Assembly (NCBI GenBank): GCA_036494465.1
Contig: DASXOJ010000051.1
Coordinates: 1-64,000 of the forward strand
Length of the DNA stretch: 64,000 nucleotides
Direction of reading: 5' to 3'
From: CAJCJE01 sp036494465
Lineage (GTDB): Bacteria > Actinomycetota > Actinomycetes > Mycobacteriales > Pseudonocardiaceae
Position numbers and translations under genes: made by a program. This document shows, one piece after another, positions 41,007 to 49,791 of this stretch. The notes under the pieces were generated by a model. That model made no database searches. It was not told the origin of the DNA and saw only the letters and a program-made list of their open reading frames with translations. Position 1 is the stretch's first letter, and each line of letters opens with the position of its first letter.

Positions 41007-41711
41007 ATGACGCTGGTCGACTTCCGTCTCCGCTCCGGCTCGGCGCACCGGCCGCGTCCGAAACCGCTGCGCGTGCTGGTCGCGGACAGCCAACCGGTGG
41101 TGCGCGACGGCCTGCGGGCGCTGTTCGGCTCGGTCGAGGGCATGAGTCTCCTCGCCGAGGTGACCAGCGCCGCCGACGTGCTGCGCGAGGTGCACCTGCA
41201 TCGGCCGGATGTGCTGGTGCTGGACCTGGAATTGCCTGGTCCGGATGGGATTTCGGTGTGCCGGCAGGTGTTGAGGTCCGCGCCGGACACGCGCGTGCTG
41301 ATCTTCAACCGGTTCGCGGATGCCACATCGGTGACCGCAGCGATGCGGGCAGGCGCGCGTGGCTACCTGCTCAAGCGGGCGGGCGGCGCGGACGTGCTCC
41401 GCGCGGTGCGCAGCGTGGCCGCCGGTGAGGTCATCTTCGGTGCGGAGGTGGCGAATGCGGTGACCGAGTTGTTCTTCGCATCCGATTCACCGGCCCGGGC
41501 CCCGTTTCCGGAGCTGACCGCGCGGGAGCGGCAGGTGCTGGAACTGATCGCGGCGGGACTGCCCAACTCCGCGATCGCCCGGCGCCTCGACCTGGCGACG
41601 AAGACGGTCAGCAATCACATCTCCTCGGTGCTGGCGAAGCTGCGCGTCCGGGACCGGGCTGCCGCGATCATCCGTGCTCGCGAAGCCGGTCTGGGGAATC
41701 CGGTGTCCTGA
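41007..41711 (+). CDS. LuxR-family response regulator, orphan
   Basis: A 234-aa two-domain regulator. The receiver spans about 20-140: LRVLVADSQPVVRDGLRALF, a phosphoacceptor Asp in VLVLDLELPGPDG and a conserved Lys in GYLLKRAGG. The usual Thr/Ser after strand 4 appears as Asn (LIFNRFAD). The C-terminal LuxR HTH is LTARERQVLELIAAGLPNSAIARRLDLATKTVSNHISSVLAKL. The acidic pair has only one Asp (ADSQ), so phosphorylation may be weak or atypical. No histidine kinase is adjacent. Confidence 0.88.
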   Translation: MTLVDFRLRSGSAHRPRPKPLRVLVADSQPVVRDGLRALFGSVEGMSLLAEVTSAADVLREVHLHRPDVLVLDLELPGPDGISVCRQVLRSAPDTRVLIFNRFADATSVTAAMRAGARGYLLKRAGGADVLRAVRSVAAGEVIFGAEVANAVTELFFASDSPARAPFPELTARERQVLELIAAGLPNSAIARRLDLATKTVSNHISSVLAKLRVRDRAAAIIRAREAGLGNPVS

Positions 41712-41751
41712 CCCGGCCAGTCTACTGTGGACTTTGCGGGGCTTGTCAGGG

Positions 41752-41759
41752 TGTATACA
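41752..41759. promoter_or_regulatory. TGTATACA motif before moeA
   Basis: The first of three identical TGTATACA palindromes in the formate dehydrogenase operon. It overlaps a possible TACAAT -10 box and lies 23 nt before the likely GTG start of moeA. The form fits a GntR-type operator, but no regulator gene is adjacent. Confidence 0.55.
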
Positions 41760-41782
41760 ATATGGAGGTGGTGGGCGAGCGG

Positions 41783-42922
41783 GTGTCCTGGGCGCGGGCC
41801 GGAGCGATCGCCGCCGAAGCGGCGAAACCCCTGGACCGGGTGGTCGTCGACCTCGGCGACGCGCTCGGCACGGTGCTCGCTGCCCCGCTGACCGCGCGCC
41901 TGCCGCAACCATGCGTCGCGGTCTCCGCGATGGACGGCTACGCGGTCGCGGGCCCGGCGCCGTGGCGAATCGTCGGTCCGCGCCTGTTCGCCGGAGACCG
42001 GCCGTGGGAGCGGGCGCTTCTGCCAGGTCAGGCAGCGGAGATCGCGACCGGCGCGCCGGTGCCCGCTGGGGCCGATGCCGTGCTGCCGGTGGAACATGCG
42101 CACCGCGACGGCAACCTGCTCAGCGGCGTGCTCGGCGCCAAACCGCACATTCGCCAGTCCGGCGAGGATTTCGCGGCGGGGGAGTTGCTGATGCCGGAGT
42201 CGGCGGTGGTCACTCCCGCGGTGCTCGGTCTGGCGGCGGGGCTTGGCTGCGACACGCTGGACGTGCACCGGCGCCCGCGCGTGCGGGTCGCGTTGACCGG
42301 GGACGAACTGCTGCGCAGTGGGCTGCCTGAACCTGGCAGGGTGCGCGATGCCATTGGTCCGATGCTGCCTGGTCTGGTCGACCGGTTCGGCGGCGAGTTG
42401 GTGGAGATGTCCTATCTGCCCGACCGGATCGACGCGCTGGGTGCGTTGTTCGTGGACGGCGATGAGGATGTGCTGGTGGTGTGCGGGTCGACCTCGGTCG
42501 GCAGCGCCGATCATCTGCACACCCGGCTGGCCGCCGCGCGCGCCCACTTGTACGTGGACGGTGTCGCCTGCCGGCCTGGGCATCCGCAGTTGCTCGCGGG
42601 GCTGCCAGACGGCCGGTTCGTGCTCGGGTTGCCGGGTAATCCGGCTGCGGCGCTGGTCGCGGCGTTGACGTTGCTCGGTCCGTTGCTGGGCACGCTGGGT
42701 GGACGCGGGCTGCCGCGACTGGCCACCGCCGTGTTGCGCGATCCGCCGAAACCGCACCATCGCGACACGCTGCTCAAGGGTGTGCTCGCGGATGGCGACG
42801 AGGTGGTGCTGGTCGGCGGTGACCGGCCGGGGAGCCTGCTCGCGCCCGCGCGGGCGGATGCGCTCGCGATCATCCCGCCGAACTGGATCGGTCCGCGCGT
42901 GGAACTGCTGCCGTTGCACTGA
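41783..42922 (+). CDS. moeA: Molybdopterin molybdotransferase MoeA
   Basis: A 379-aa enzyme that inserts molybdenum into adenylylated molybdopterin. The family pieces AMDGYAV, AEIATGAPVPAGADAVLPVEH, RQSGEDFAAGELL, VALTGDELL and VCGSTSVGSADH are visible, although the last usually reads GGTSxGxxD. The glycine-rich LPGNPAAALVA follows. GTG 41783 is preferred because it puts VSWARAGAIAA at the usual N-terminus; ATG 41762 is an alternative with GGAGG just after it. It is the first gene of the formate dehydrogenase operon, supplying the Mo cofactor. Confidence 0.88.
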   Translation: MSWARAGAIAAEAAKPLDRVVVDLGDALGTVLAAPLTARLPQPCVAVSAMDGYAVAGPAPWRIVGPRLFAGDRPWERALLPGQAAEIATGAPVPAGADAVLPVEHAHRDGNLLSGVLGAKPHIRQSGEDFAAGELLMPESAVVTPAVLGLAAGLGCDTLDVHRRPRVRVALTGDELLRSGLPEPGRVRDAIGPMLPGLVDRFGGELVEMSYLPDRIDALGALFVDGDEDVLVVCGSTSVGSADHLHTRLAAARAHLYVDGVACRPGHPQLLAGLPDGRFVLGLPGNPAAALVAALTLLGPLLGTLGGRGLPRLATAVLRDPPKPHHRDTLLKGVLADGDEVVLVGGDRPGSLLAPARADALAIIPPNWIGPRVELLPLH

Positions 42923-42959
42923 TTTCCGCGCTCGCCGTGCTGGACAGCATCCAATCAAC

Positions 42960-42967
42960 TGTATACA
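42960..42967. promoter_or_regulatory. TGTATACA motif before the gamma subunit gene
   Basis: Second copy, 10 nt before ATG 42978. It overlaps a TACAGT box (42963-42968) positioned for a leaderless transcript, so a bound regulator would block this promoter directly. Confidence 0.55.
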
Positions 42968-42977
42968 GTATTCGACC

Positions 42978-43457
42978 ATGACGGCGACCGGGAACGACTC
43001 GGTGGGCAGCACCGTTCGCGCGATCGTGGCGCAGCACGCTGACCAGCGCGGCGCACTGCTGCCGATCCTGCACGCGATCCAGGACGAACTCGGCCATGTG
43101 CCACCCGATGCGGTGCCGGTGCTCGCCGAGGAACTGAACCTTTCCCGCGCGGACGTGCACGGGGTGATCACCTTCTACCGCGACTTCCGCGACGTGCCAC
43201 CGGGCCGGACGACGGTGCGGATCTGCCGCGCCGAGGCGTGTCAGGCCCAGGGCGCGGACGAGTTGGTGAGCACGGTGGAGCGGGAGACCGGATTGGCGCT
43301 CGGCCGGACGGCGCCGTCCGGCGCGCTCACCGTCGACGAGGTGTTCTGCCTTGGTAACTGCGCGCTGGGGCCCGCTGTCACGGTGAACGGGCGATTGTGC
43401 GGGCGGATGGACGTGGGCCAGTTGCGGGCGATTCTTGGTGAGGCGATGGCGTCATGA
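42978..43457 (+). CDS. fdsG: Formate dehydrogenase subunit gamma (NuoE-like, 2Fe-2S)
   Basis: A 159-aa thioredoxin-fold iron-sulfur protein. NuoE family landmarks are LLPILHAIQDELGHVPPDAVPVLAEELNLSRADVHGVITFY and the two cysteine pairs CRAEAC and CLGNC that bind a 2Fe-2S cluster. In FdsG/NuoE-type complexes it passes electrons toward the FMN/NAD module. No Shine-Dalgarno site precedes the ATG, which lies 9 nt after a TACAGT box, consistent with a leaderless start. It overlaps the beta subunit gene (ATGA). Confidence 0.9.
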   Translation: MTATGNDSVGSTVRAIVAQHADQRGALLPILHAIQDELGHVPPDAVPVLAEELNLSRADVHGVITFYRDFRDVPPGRTTVRICRAEACQAQGADELVSTVERETGLALGRTAPSGALTVDEVFCLGNCALGPAVTVNGRLCGRMDVGQLRAILGEAMAS

Positions 43458-44998
43458 ACACTGTATACATACCGCGCGATTCGGCAGCTCGATCGGTCGG
43501 CGCGGATGAGGTTGCCAGTGCGGTTCAGGCGGCCGGGCCGGAGATTCGACTGGTGCGCAACGGGTCGCGTGGCGCGCTGTGGCTCGAACCCCTTGTCGAG
43601 GTGGATACGCCGCGGGGGCGGGTCGGTTATGGGCCGGTACGGCCAGAGGATGTGGAGGTACTGCTCGCGTCGGGGATGCTGGCGGGCGCGGATCATCCGC
43701 TGTGTGTTGGTGTTGTCGACGAGCTGCCCTGGTTGGCGCATCAGGATCGGATCACCTTCGCCAGGATGGGCGTCACCGATCCACTGTCTACTACGGACTA
43801 TGAAGCCAATGGCGGGCTTGCTGGACTGCGGGCCGCCTTGGCGCGGGCGCCGGGTGATGTCGTTACCGAGGTGACCGACTCGGGGTTGCGCGGGCGCGGC
43901 GGCGCGGGCTTCCCCGCCGGAATCAAGTGGCAGACGGTGCTGGGCAGGCCGGACGCGCTGAAGTTCGTCTGCTGCAACGCGGACGAGGGCGACAGCGGCA
44001 CCTTCGCGGACCGGATGGTGCTGGAGGGCGACCCGTTCCTGTTGATCGAGGGCATGACCATCGCCGCGCACGCGGTCGGCGCCACCGAGGGCTACATCTA
44101 CCTGCGCTCCGAATATCCGGACGCGATCGCGACCGTTCGCCGGGCCATCCGGATCGCGCGTGAGGCGGGCTGGCTCGGCAATCACATCCTCGGTTCCGAT
44201 CTGCACTTCGACATCTATCTGCGGGTGGGTGCGGGTGCCTATATCTGCGGCGAGGAAACATCGATGCTGGAGAGCCTGGAGGGCAAACGCGGCATGGTCC
44301 GGGCCAAGCCGCCGATCCCGGCGATCAACGGTCTGTTCGGTCAGCCGACAGTCGTCAACAATGTGCTGACCTTCTCGGCGGTGCCGACCATTCTCGCGCA
44401 TGGTGCTGCCGCGTATGCCGAGTTCGGTGTCGAGCGTTCGCGCGGGACGCAGGTCTTCCAGTTGGGCGGCAATATCGCGCGCGGCGGCATCGTGGAGACC
44501 GCGTTCGGCATCACGTTGCGGGAACTGATCGAGGACTACGGCGGGGGCACGCGGTCGGGGCGGCCGGTGCGCGCGGTGCAGGTCGGTGGGCCACTTGGCG
44601 CTTACCTGCCAGAATCGCACTTCGATCTGCCGATGGACTACGAAGCGTTCGCGGCGGCGGGGGCGATGCTCGGGCACGGCGGCATCGTGGTGTTCGACGA
44701 CACCGTGGACATGGCGCGGCAGGCCCGCTTCGCGATGGAGTTCTGCGCCGAGGAGTCCTGCGGCAAGTGCACACCGTGCCGGGTCGGTTCGGTGCGCGGC
44801 GTCGAGGTGATAGACAAGATCATCGCGGGCACGCACCGCGACGAGAATCTGGCGCTGCTCGAAGACCTCTGCGAGGTCATGACCGACGGGTCGCTGTGCG
44901 CGATGGGCGGGCTGACCCCGCTCCCGGTGCGCAGCGCCATCACCCACTTTCCCGACGATTTTCTGGCTCGCGACCCGAAACTGGAGGGCGCACGATGA
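43454..44998 (+). CDS. fdsB: Formate dehydrogenase subunit beta (NuoF-like, FMN/NADH)
   Basis: A 514-aa NADH-oxidising flavoprotein. The N-terminal 100 residues are thioredoxin-like. The NuoF core has GRGGAGFPAGIKW (FMN), NADEGDSGTFADR (NADH), GAGAYICGEETSMLESLEGKRG and the 4Fe-4S ligands in EESCGKCTPCRVG. It transfers electrons from formate oxidation to NAD+. It overlaps both the gamma and alpha subunit genes by 4 nt. A third TGTATACA lies over its first codons (43462-43469). Confidence 0.92.
   Translation: MNTVYIPRDSAARSVGADEVASAVQAAGPEIRLVRNGSRGALWLEPLVEVDTPRGRVGYGPVRPEDVEVLLASGMLAGADHPLCVGVVDELPWLAHQDRITFARMGVTDPLSTTDYEANGGLAGLRAALARAPGDVVTEVTDSGLRGRGGAGFPAGIKWQTVLGRPDALKFVCCNADEGDSGTFADRMVLEGDPFLLIEGMTIAAHAVGATEGYIYLRSEYPDAIATVRRAIRIAREAGWLGNHILGSDLHFDIYLRVGAGAYICGEETSMLESLEGKRGMVRAKPPIPAINGLFGQPTVVNNVLTFSAVPTILAHGAAAYAEFGVERSRGTQVFQLGGNIARGGIVETAFGITLRELIEDYGGGTRSGRPVRAVQVGGPLGAYLPESHFDLPMDYEAFAAAGAMLGHGGIVVFDDTVDMARQARFAMEFCAEESCGKCTPCRVGSVRGVEVIDKIIAGTHRDENLALLEDLCEVMTDGSLCAMGGLTPLPVRSAITHFPDDFLARDPKLEGAR
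43462..43469. promoter_or_regulatory. TGTATACA motif in the first codons of the beta subunit
   Basis: Third copy of the palindrome, inside codons 3-6 of the beta gene (NTVYI). An operator here could act as a roadblock or mark an internal promoter. Confidence 0.45.
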
Positions 44999-47778
44999 CC
45001 CTGCTCAAGGAACCCGATCGCGGCACCCCGGCCAAGCCTGGCGCACCGACCGTCACGGTCGAGGTCGACGGCCTCCCGGTGGCGGTGCCGGATGGCACGT
45101 CGGTGCTGCGCGCCGCGTCGCTGGCCGGTGTGGACATTCCGAAACTGTGCGCGACGGACAGCCTGGAGGCGTTCGGGTCGTGCCGGTTGTGCCTGGTGGA
45201 GATCGAGGGCAGGCGCGGCACGCCAGCGTCGTGTACGACCCCGGTCGCGGACGGCATGCGGATCAGCACGCAGACGCCGAAGCTGGAGAAGCTGCGGCAG
45301 GGCGTCATGGAGCTCTACATCTCCGATCATCCGCTGGACTGCCTGACCTGCTCGGCGAACGGTGACTGCGAACTCCAGGACATGTCCGGCGCGGTCGGCC
45401 TGCGGCAGGTCCGCTACGGGGACGACGGCGCGAACCACCGCGATGCGGTCAAGGACGCGAGCAATCCGTACTTCGATTTCGATCCCGCGAAGTGCATCGC
45501 GTGTTCGCGCTGCGTGCGGGCGTGTGGGGAGGTTCAGGGCACGTTCGCGCTGACCATCGAGGGACGCGGGTTCGAGTCCAAGGTGTCGGCGGGTGCCGGT
45601 GAGTCCTTTTTGGACTCCGAGTGCGTCTCGTGCGGGGCGTGCGTGCAGGCTTGTCCGACGGCCACCTTGCAGGAGAAGTCGGTTGTGCAGTTGGGTATGC
45701 CGTCCCGGTCGGTGATCACCACATGTGCTTACTGTGGCGTCGGATGTTCGTTCAAGGCGGAGCTGCGCGGCGATGAGCTGGTGCGCATGGTGCCGTACAA
45801 GGACGGCGGTGCCAACGAGGGGCACTCGTGCGTGAAGGGGCGCTTCGCGTTCGGCTATGCCAGTCACCCGGACCGCAAGCTCAAGCCGATGGTGCGCGAC
45901 ACGATCAGCGACCCGTGGCGCGAGGTCGAGTGGGACGAGGCCATCCAGGCGGTCGCCGATCGCATGCGCGACATCCAACGCCGCCACGGCGCGGGTTCGA
46001 TCGGTGCGATCTCGTCCTCGCGGTGCACCAACGAAGAGGTCTGGGTCGTGCAGAAGATGGTGCGCGCGGCGTTTGGCAACAACAACGTGGACACCTGCGC
46101 GCGGGTATGCCATTCGCCGACCGGTTACGGTCTCAAGCAGACCTTCGGTGAATCGGCGGGCACCCAGGACTTCAAGTCGGTCGCCGCCGCTGACGTGATC
46201 ATGGTGATCGGTGCCAACCCGACCGATGCGCATCCGGTGTTCGGGTCGCGGATGAAGCGCAGGCTGCGCGACGGCGCCCGGCTCATCGTGATCGACCCGC
46301 GCCGGATCGACCTGGTCCGGTCCCCGCACATCACGGCCGACTACCACCTGCGGCTCAAGCCGAGCACGAACGTCGCGGTGATCAATGCCATGGCGCATGT
46401 GGTGGTCACCGAGGGCCTGATCGACGAGGAGTTCGTCAACGAGCGCTGTGCGGGTTACCCGGACTGGGCGGAACTGGTGGCGCGGCCGGACAACAGTCCT
46501 GAGGCCGTTGAAGCGATCACCGGTGTGCCCGCCGACGAACTGCGGGCGGCGGCCCGGTTGTACGCGACCGGCGGCAACGGCGCGATCTACTACGGTCTCG
46601 GCGTCACCGAACACAGCCAGGGCTCGACGATGGTCATGGGCATGGCGAACCTGGCGATGGCCTGCGGCAACATCGGTCGCGACGGTGTCGGGGTGAACCC
46701 GCTGCGCGGTCAGAACAACGTGCAGGGTTCGTGTGACATGGGCTCGTTCCCGCATGAACTGCCCGGTTACCGGCACGTCTCCGACGACGCGGTGCGCACG
46801 GTGTTCGACCGGCACTGGGGGAGCAGCATCCAGCCCGAACCGGGCCTGCGCATTCCCAACATGTTCGACGCCGCCATCGACGGCAGCTTCCACGGTTTGT
46901 TCGTGCAGGGCGAGGACATCGCGCAGTCCGACCCGAACCTGCAACACGTGACCGCCGCGCTGAGCGCGATGGAACTCGTTGTGGTGCAGGACCTGTTCCT
47001 CAACGAGACCGCCAAGTTCGCGCACGTGTTCCTGCCCGGCGCGTCGTTCCTGGAGAAGGATGGCACCTTCACCAACGCGGAACGGCGGATCAACCGGGTC
47101 CGCGCGGTGATGAAACCCAGGACCGGCAAACACGAATGGCAGATCGTCTGCGAAATCGCCACCGCGATGGGCTATCCGATGTCGTATGACCATCCGAGCG
47201 AGATCATGGACGAGATCGCCGAACTCACGCCGACCTTCGCCGGTGTCTCGTTCGAGGTGATCGACAAGCTGGGCAGCGTGCAGTGGCCGTGCAACCCGAA
47301 GGCGCCCGCGGGCACGCCGATCATGCACATCGACGAGTTCGTGCGCGGCAAGGGCAATTTCGTGCCGACGCCCTACGTGCCGACCGACGAGCGCAGCACG
47401 CGCCGTTTCCCGCTGGTGCTCACCACCGGCCGGATCCTGTCCCAGTACAACGTCGGCGCGCAGACGCGGCGCACCGGCAACGTCGCCTGGCATCCGGAGG
47501 ACGTGCTGGAGATCCATCCGCACGACGCGGAGGTGCGCGGCATCAACGACGGCGACCTGGTCACGTTGGCCAGCCGAGTCGGGTCGACCAGCCTGCACGC
47601 CAAGATCTCCGACCGGATGCCGACCGGCGTCGTGTACACGACCTTCCACCATCCGGTCACCGGCGCGAACGTGGTCACCACCGAACACTCCGACTGGGCG
47701 ACGAACTGCCCCGAGTACAAGGTGACCGCGGTGCAGGTCGGCCTCACCCACCCGATGATCCCGGCATTGGCGGACTGA
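44995..47778 (+). CDS. fdsA: Formate dehydrogenase subunit alpha (Mo/W, cysteine type)
   Basis: A 927-aa catalytic subunit. In order: an N-terminal 2Fe-2S domain (AFGSCRLCLVEI), a H-x3-C-x2-C-x5-C cluster (HPLDCLTCSANGDC), two 4Fe-4S motifs (CIACSRCVRACGEVQG and CVSCGACVQACPTATL), then the molybdopterin domain starting with a 4Fe-4S (CAYCGVGC). The metal ligand is Cys372 in ARVCHSPTGYG, so no selenocysteine is used. It oxidises formate to CO2 with Mo- or W-bis-MGD. It is followed directly by the delta subunit. FdhD and other cofactor genes are not in this window. Confidence 0.93.
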   Translation: MTLLKEPDRGTPAKPGAPTVTVEVDGLPVAVPDGTSVLRAASLAGVDIPKLCATDSLEAFGSCRLCLVEIEGRRGTPASCTTPVADGMRISTQTPKLEKLRQGVMELYISDHPLDCLTCSANGDCELQDMSGAVGLRQVRYGDDGANHRDAVKDASNPYFDFDPAKCIACSRCVRACGEVQGTFALTIEGRGFESKVSAGAGESFLDSECVSCGACVQACPTATLQEKSVVQLGMPSRSVITTCAYCGVGCSFKAELRGDELVRMVPYKDGGANEGHSCVKGRFAFGYASHPDRKLKPMVRDTISDPWREVEWDEAIQAVADRMRDIQRRHGAGSIGAISSSRCTNEEVWVVQKMVRAAFGNNNVDTCARVCHSPTGYGLKQTFGESAGTQDFKSVAAADVIMVIGANPTDAHPVFGSRMKRRLRDGARLIVIDPRRIDLVRSPHITADYHLRLKPSTNVAVINAMAHVVVTEGLIDEEFVNERCAGYPDWAELVARPDNSPEAVEAITGVPADELRAAARLYATGGNGAIYYGLGVTEHSQGSTMVMGMANLAMACGNIGRDGVGVNPLRGQNNVQGSCDMGSFPHELPGYRHVSDDAVRTVFDRHWGSSIQPEPGLRIPNMFDAAIDGSFHGLFVQGEDIAQSDPNLQHVTAALSAMELVVVQDLFLNETAKFAHVFLPGASFLEKDGTFTNAERRINRVRAVMKPRTGKHEWQIVCEIATAMGYPMSYDHPSEIMDEIAELTPTFAGVSFEVIDKLGSVQWPCNPKAPAGTPIMHIDEFVRGKGNFVPTPYVPTDERSTRRFPLVLTTGRILSQYNVGAQTRRTGNVAWHPEDVLEIHPHDAEVRGINDGDLVTLASRVGSTSLHAKISDRMPTGVVYTTFHHPVTGANVVTTEHSDWATNCPEYKVTAVQVGLTHPMIPALAD

Positions 47779-47985
47779 ATGGACGGTTCACCCGAGGCCA
47801 GAATGGCCAACGACATCGCGATCCAGTTCCGGCTCCTGCCGGATCGACTGGGCGCGGAGGCGGTGGCGGGGCACATCAACCGGTTCTGGGAGCCGAGGAT
47901 GCGCGCCCGCCTGCTGCAACAGATCGCCACCGGCACCACTGGTTTGGACCCGCTGGTGGTGGCGGCCGCCGGACTGGTTCGTTAA
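47779..47985 (+). CDS. fdsD: Formate dehydrogenase subunit delta
   Basis: A 68-aa protein with the FdsD pattern RMANDIAIQFR, AVAGHINRFWEPRMRARLLQQI. The ATG comes directly after the alpha subunit stop. FdsD proteins are small accessory subunits needed for a stable, active NAD-dependent formate dehydrogenase. The last 4 nt overlap the convergent 63-aa membrane-protein gene. Confidence 0.92.
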   Translation: MDGSPEARMANDIAIQFRLLPDRLGAEAVAGHINRFWEPRMRARLLQQIATGTTGLDPLVVAAAGLVR

Positions 47986-48173
47986 CGGCGCCGGACCGCG
48001 ATCGCCAGGCTGACCGGCAGGATCAGCACGACCGCCGCCGGGAGTACCCACCAGGCCGGGATCGCGGTCCGCGCGATGCCGACGGTGATCGCCAGCGCGA
48101 GCACCACCGCGACCGCGATCCGCCAGTCGTCGCCGACGACGAACTCGTACAGGGACGCACCGAACTTCTTCAT
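47982..48173 (-). CDS. 63-aa membrane protein coupled to a COG4280-type gene
   Basis: A small protein starting MKKFGASLYEFVVGDDWRI, then two hydrophobic helices (AVAVVLALAITVGIARTAI and WWVLPAAVVLILPVSLAIAV) and a basic end RRR. It is coupled by an ATGA overlap to the upstream 247-aa membrane protein, so the two probably form a complex. No family name is assigned. It is 4 nt convergent with fdsD. Confidence 0.75.
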   Translation of the reverse strand: MKKFGASLYEFVVGDDWRIAVAVVLALAITVGIARTAIPAWWVLPAAVVLILPVSLAIAVRRR

Positions 48174-48913
48174 GACCGCTCCACGCTGAACTGCTTGGTA
48201 CGCAGGGCGAACATCAGGCCCAGCGCGATGACCGCGACGGCGGGCACCAGCGCCAGCAACGCGGCGTCCTCGCCCGGCCAGTGCGCGCCCGCGCCTTCCC
48301 CGCCCCAGAACGTGCCGAACGCGGTGAGCATGATGCCGACCACGAACTTCAGTGTGTTCTCCGGCACCCGGGTCAGCGGCGCGCGCACCGCGAAGCCGAT
48401 CGCGACCACCAGCACGATGGCCGCGGCGGCCGCGATGGTGGCCAGGCCGATCGCGTGCTGGTTGGCGCCGAAGGTCAACACGATGAACGCGACCTCCAAC
48501 CCTTCCAGCAGCACGCCCTTGAACGACACCACGTACGCGTACCAGTCGGTGATCATGCCGCGTGCCTGGCCGGTCGCGGATTCGGCTGCGCTGGTCTGCC
48601 TGCGGAAGATCGCGTCCTCGTCGTGCAGCGCCTTGTGCCCGCTGGCGCGCAGGATGGCCTTGCGCAGCCACTGCAACCCGAAGATCAGCAGTAGCCCGCC
48701 GACCACCAGCCGCAACGCGTTCAACGGCAACAGCGTCAACGCGGGCCCGAGCGCGGCTACGATCACCGCCAACGCGATCAGCGCCGAGCCGACGCCGAGA
48801 CTGGCCGATCGCCAGTCGCGGGTCGTGCCGACGGCGAGCACGATGGTCAACGCCTCGACGCCCTCGACGACGCAGGCGAGGAAGACCGCGATGAACAACG
48901 CGCCGCCGGTCAT
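48170..48913 (-). CDS. COG4280-type predicted membrane protein
   Basis: A 247-aa integral membrane protein with about seven helices. The N-terminal helix FIAVFLACVVEGVEALTIVLAVG and the segment YVVSFKGVLLEGLEVAFIVLTFGAN each contain a conserved Glu-Gly repeat (VEGVEA and LEGLEV), reminiscent of FTR1 and TMEM165 transporters, where acidic residues bind metals. This suggests a metal or cation transporter, but the family is uncharacterised. ATG 48913 has a GGGGA-like site upstream. It is coupled to the 63-aa protein and divergent from a COG4705-type gene. Confidence 0.78.
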   Translation of the reverse strand: MTGGALFIAVFLACVVEGVEALTIVLAVGTTRDWRSASLGVGSALIALAVIVAALGPALTLLPLNALRLVVGGLLLIFGLQWLRKAILRASGHKALHDEDAIFRRQTSAAESATGQARGMITDWYAYVVSFKGVLLEGLEVAFIVLTFGANQHAIGLATIAAAAAIVLVVAIGFAVRAPLTRVPENTLKFVVGIMLTAFGTFWGGEGAGAHWPGEDAALLALVPAVAVIALGLMFALRTKQFSVERS

Positions 48914-48964
48914 CCGCGCGTCCCCGGTTGCCGGCGCGCAGGGTCGTTCTGGCATGCTTCCCGC

Positions 48965-49777
48965 ATGAGCACCTCCTACAGACTGTCGGAGTCTAGCGTC
49001 CAGCGTGCCCTGCGGGTTCCGGAGATCACCGCGTTCTTCTGGATCATCAAAGGGCTCTCCACCGCGGTCGGTGAATCCACCTCCGACTATCTGGTGAACG
49101 CGCTCGATCCGGTGGTCGCGGTCGGGCTCGGCTTCGTGGCTTTCGTCGGCTCGCTGGTCATCCAGTTCTCGATGAAACGCTACCGGGCCTGGTCGTACTG
49201 GTTCGCGGTGGTCATGGTCGGCGTGTTCGGCACCATGGCGGCCGATGTGCTGCACGTCGCCCTGGGTGTGCCCTATGTCGCGTCAGCGGCGTTCTACGCG
49301 ATCGTGCTCGGGGTCGTCTACCTGCTGTGGTTCCGCACCGAGCGCACGCTGTCCATCCACAGCGTCGACACCGCCCGTCGCGAGGTCTTCTACTGGCTGG
49401 CGGTCGTCGCGACGTTCGCGCTCGGCACCGCGGCGGGCGACCTCACCGCGGTCACCCTGCACCTCGGTTACGGCCTGTCGATCGTCCTGTTCGCGGTCAT
49501 CATCCTGATTCCGGTCCTCGGCTACCGGTTCCTCAAGTGGAACGCGATCTTCTCCTTCTGGTTCGCGTACGTGATCACCCGCCCGCTTGGTGCGTCGGTC
49601 GCCGACTGGCTGGGCAAACCGCGTTCCGTCGGTGGGCTCGGCGTCGGTGACGGCGTGGTCAGCGTGGTGCTCGCGGTGTTGATCGCCGGTTTCGTCGGCT
49701 ACCTGGCCGTGACCCGGCGCGACGTGCAGGATGAGCAACCTCACGCGCCGGTACCGGGCGAGCGCCGCGCCCGCTGA
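48965..49777 (+). CDS. COG4705-type predicted membrane protein
   Basis: A 270-aa protein with about eight transmembrane helices in two similar halves: KGLSTAVGESTSDYLV in one half matches GTAAGDLTAVTLHLGYG in the other, each with a conserved Asp/Glu in the membrane. The start RVPEITAFFWIIKGLSTAVGES is characteristic of COG4705 proteins. The family is uncharacterised, and the acidic membrane residues make cation transport plausible. It is divergent from the COG4280-type gene with a 51-nt gap, so co-regulation of two unknown membrane proteins is likely. Confidence 0.8.
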   Translation: MSTSYRLSESSVQRALRVPEITAFFWIIKGLSTAVGESTSDYLVNALDPVVAVGLGFVAFVGSLVIQFSMKRYRAWSYWFAVVMVGVFGTMAADVLHVALGVPYVASAAFYAIVLGVVYLLWFRTERTLSIHSVDTARREVFYWLAVVATFALGTAAGDLTAVTLHLGYGLSIVLFAVIILIPVLGYRFLKWNAIFSFWFAYVITRPLGASVADWLGKPRSVGGLGVGDGVVSVVLAVLIAGFVGYLAVTRRDVQDEQPHAPVPGERRAR

Positions 49778-49791
49778 TTAGTGTCGGTGGT

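Noticed and set aside
46081..46140. A possible selenocysteine formate dehydrogenase
   Set aside because: The metal-ligand position is an ordinary TGC cysteine codon; no in-frame TGA is present.
44638..47751. A very long open frame on the minus strand opposite the formate dehydrogenase genes
   Set aside because: It has no domain motifs, is rich in Arg, Ala and His, and exists because GC-rich third positions suppress stop codons antisense to a real gene.
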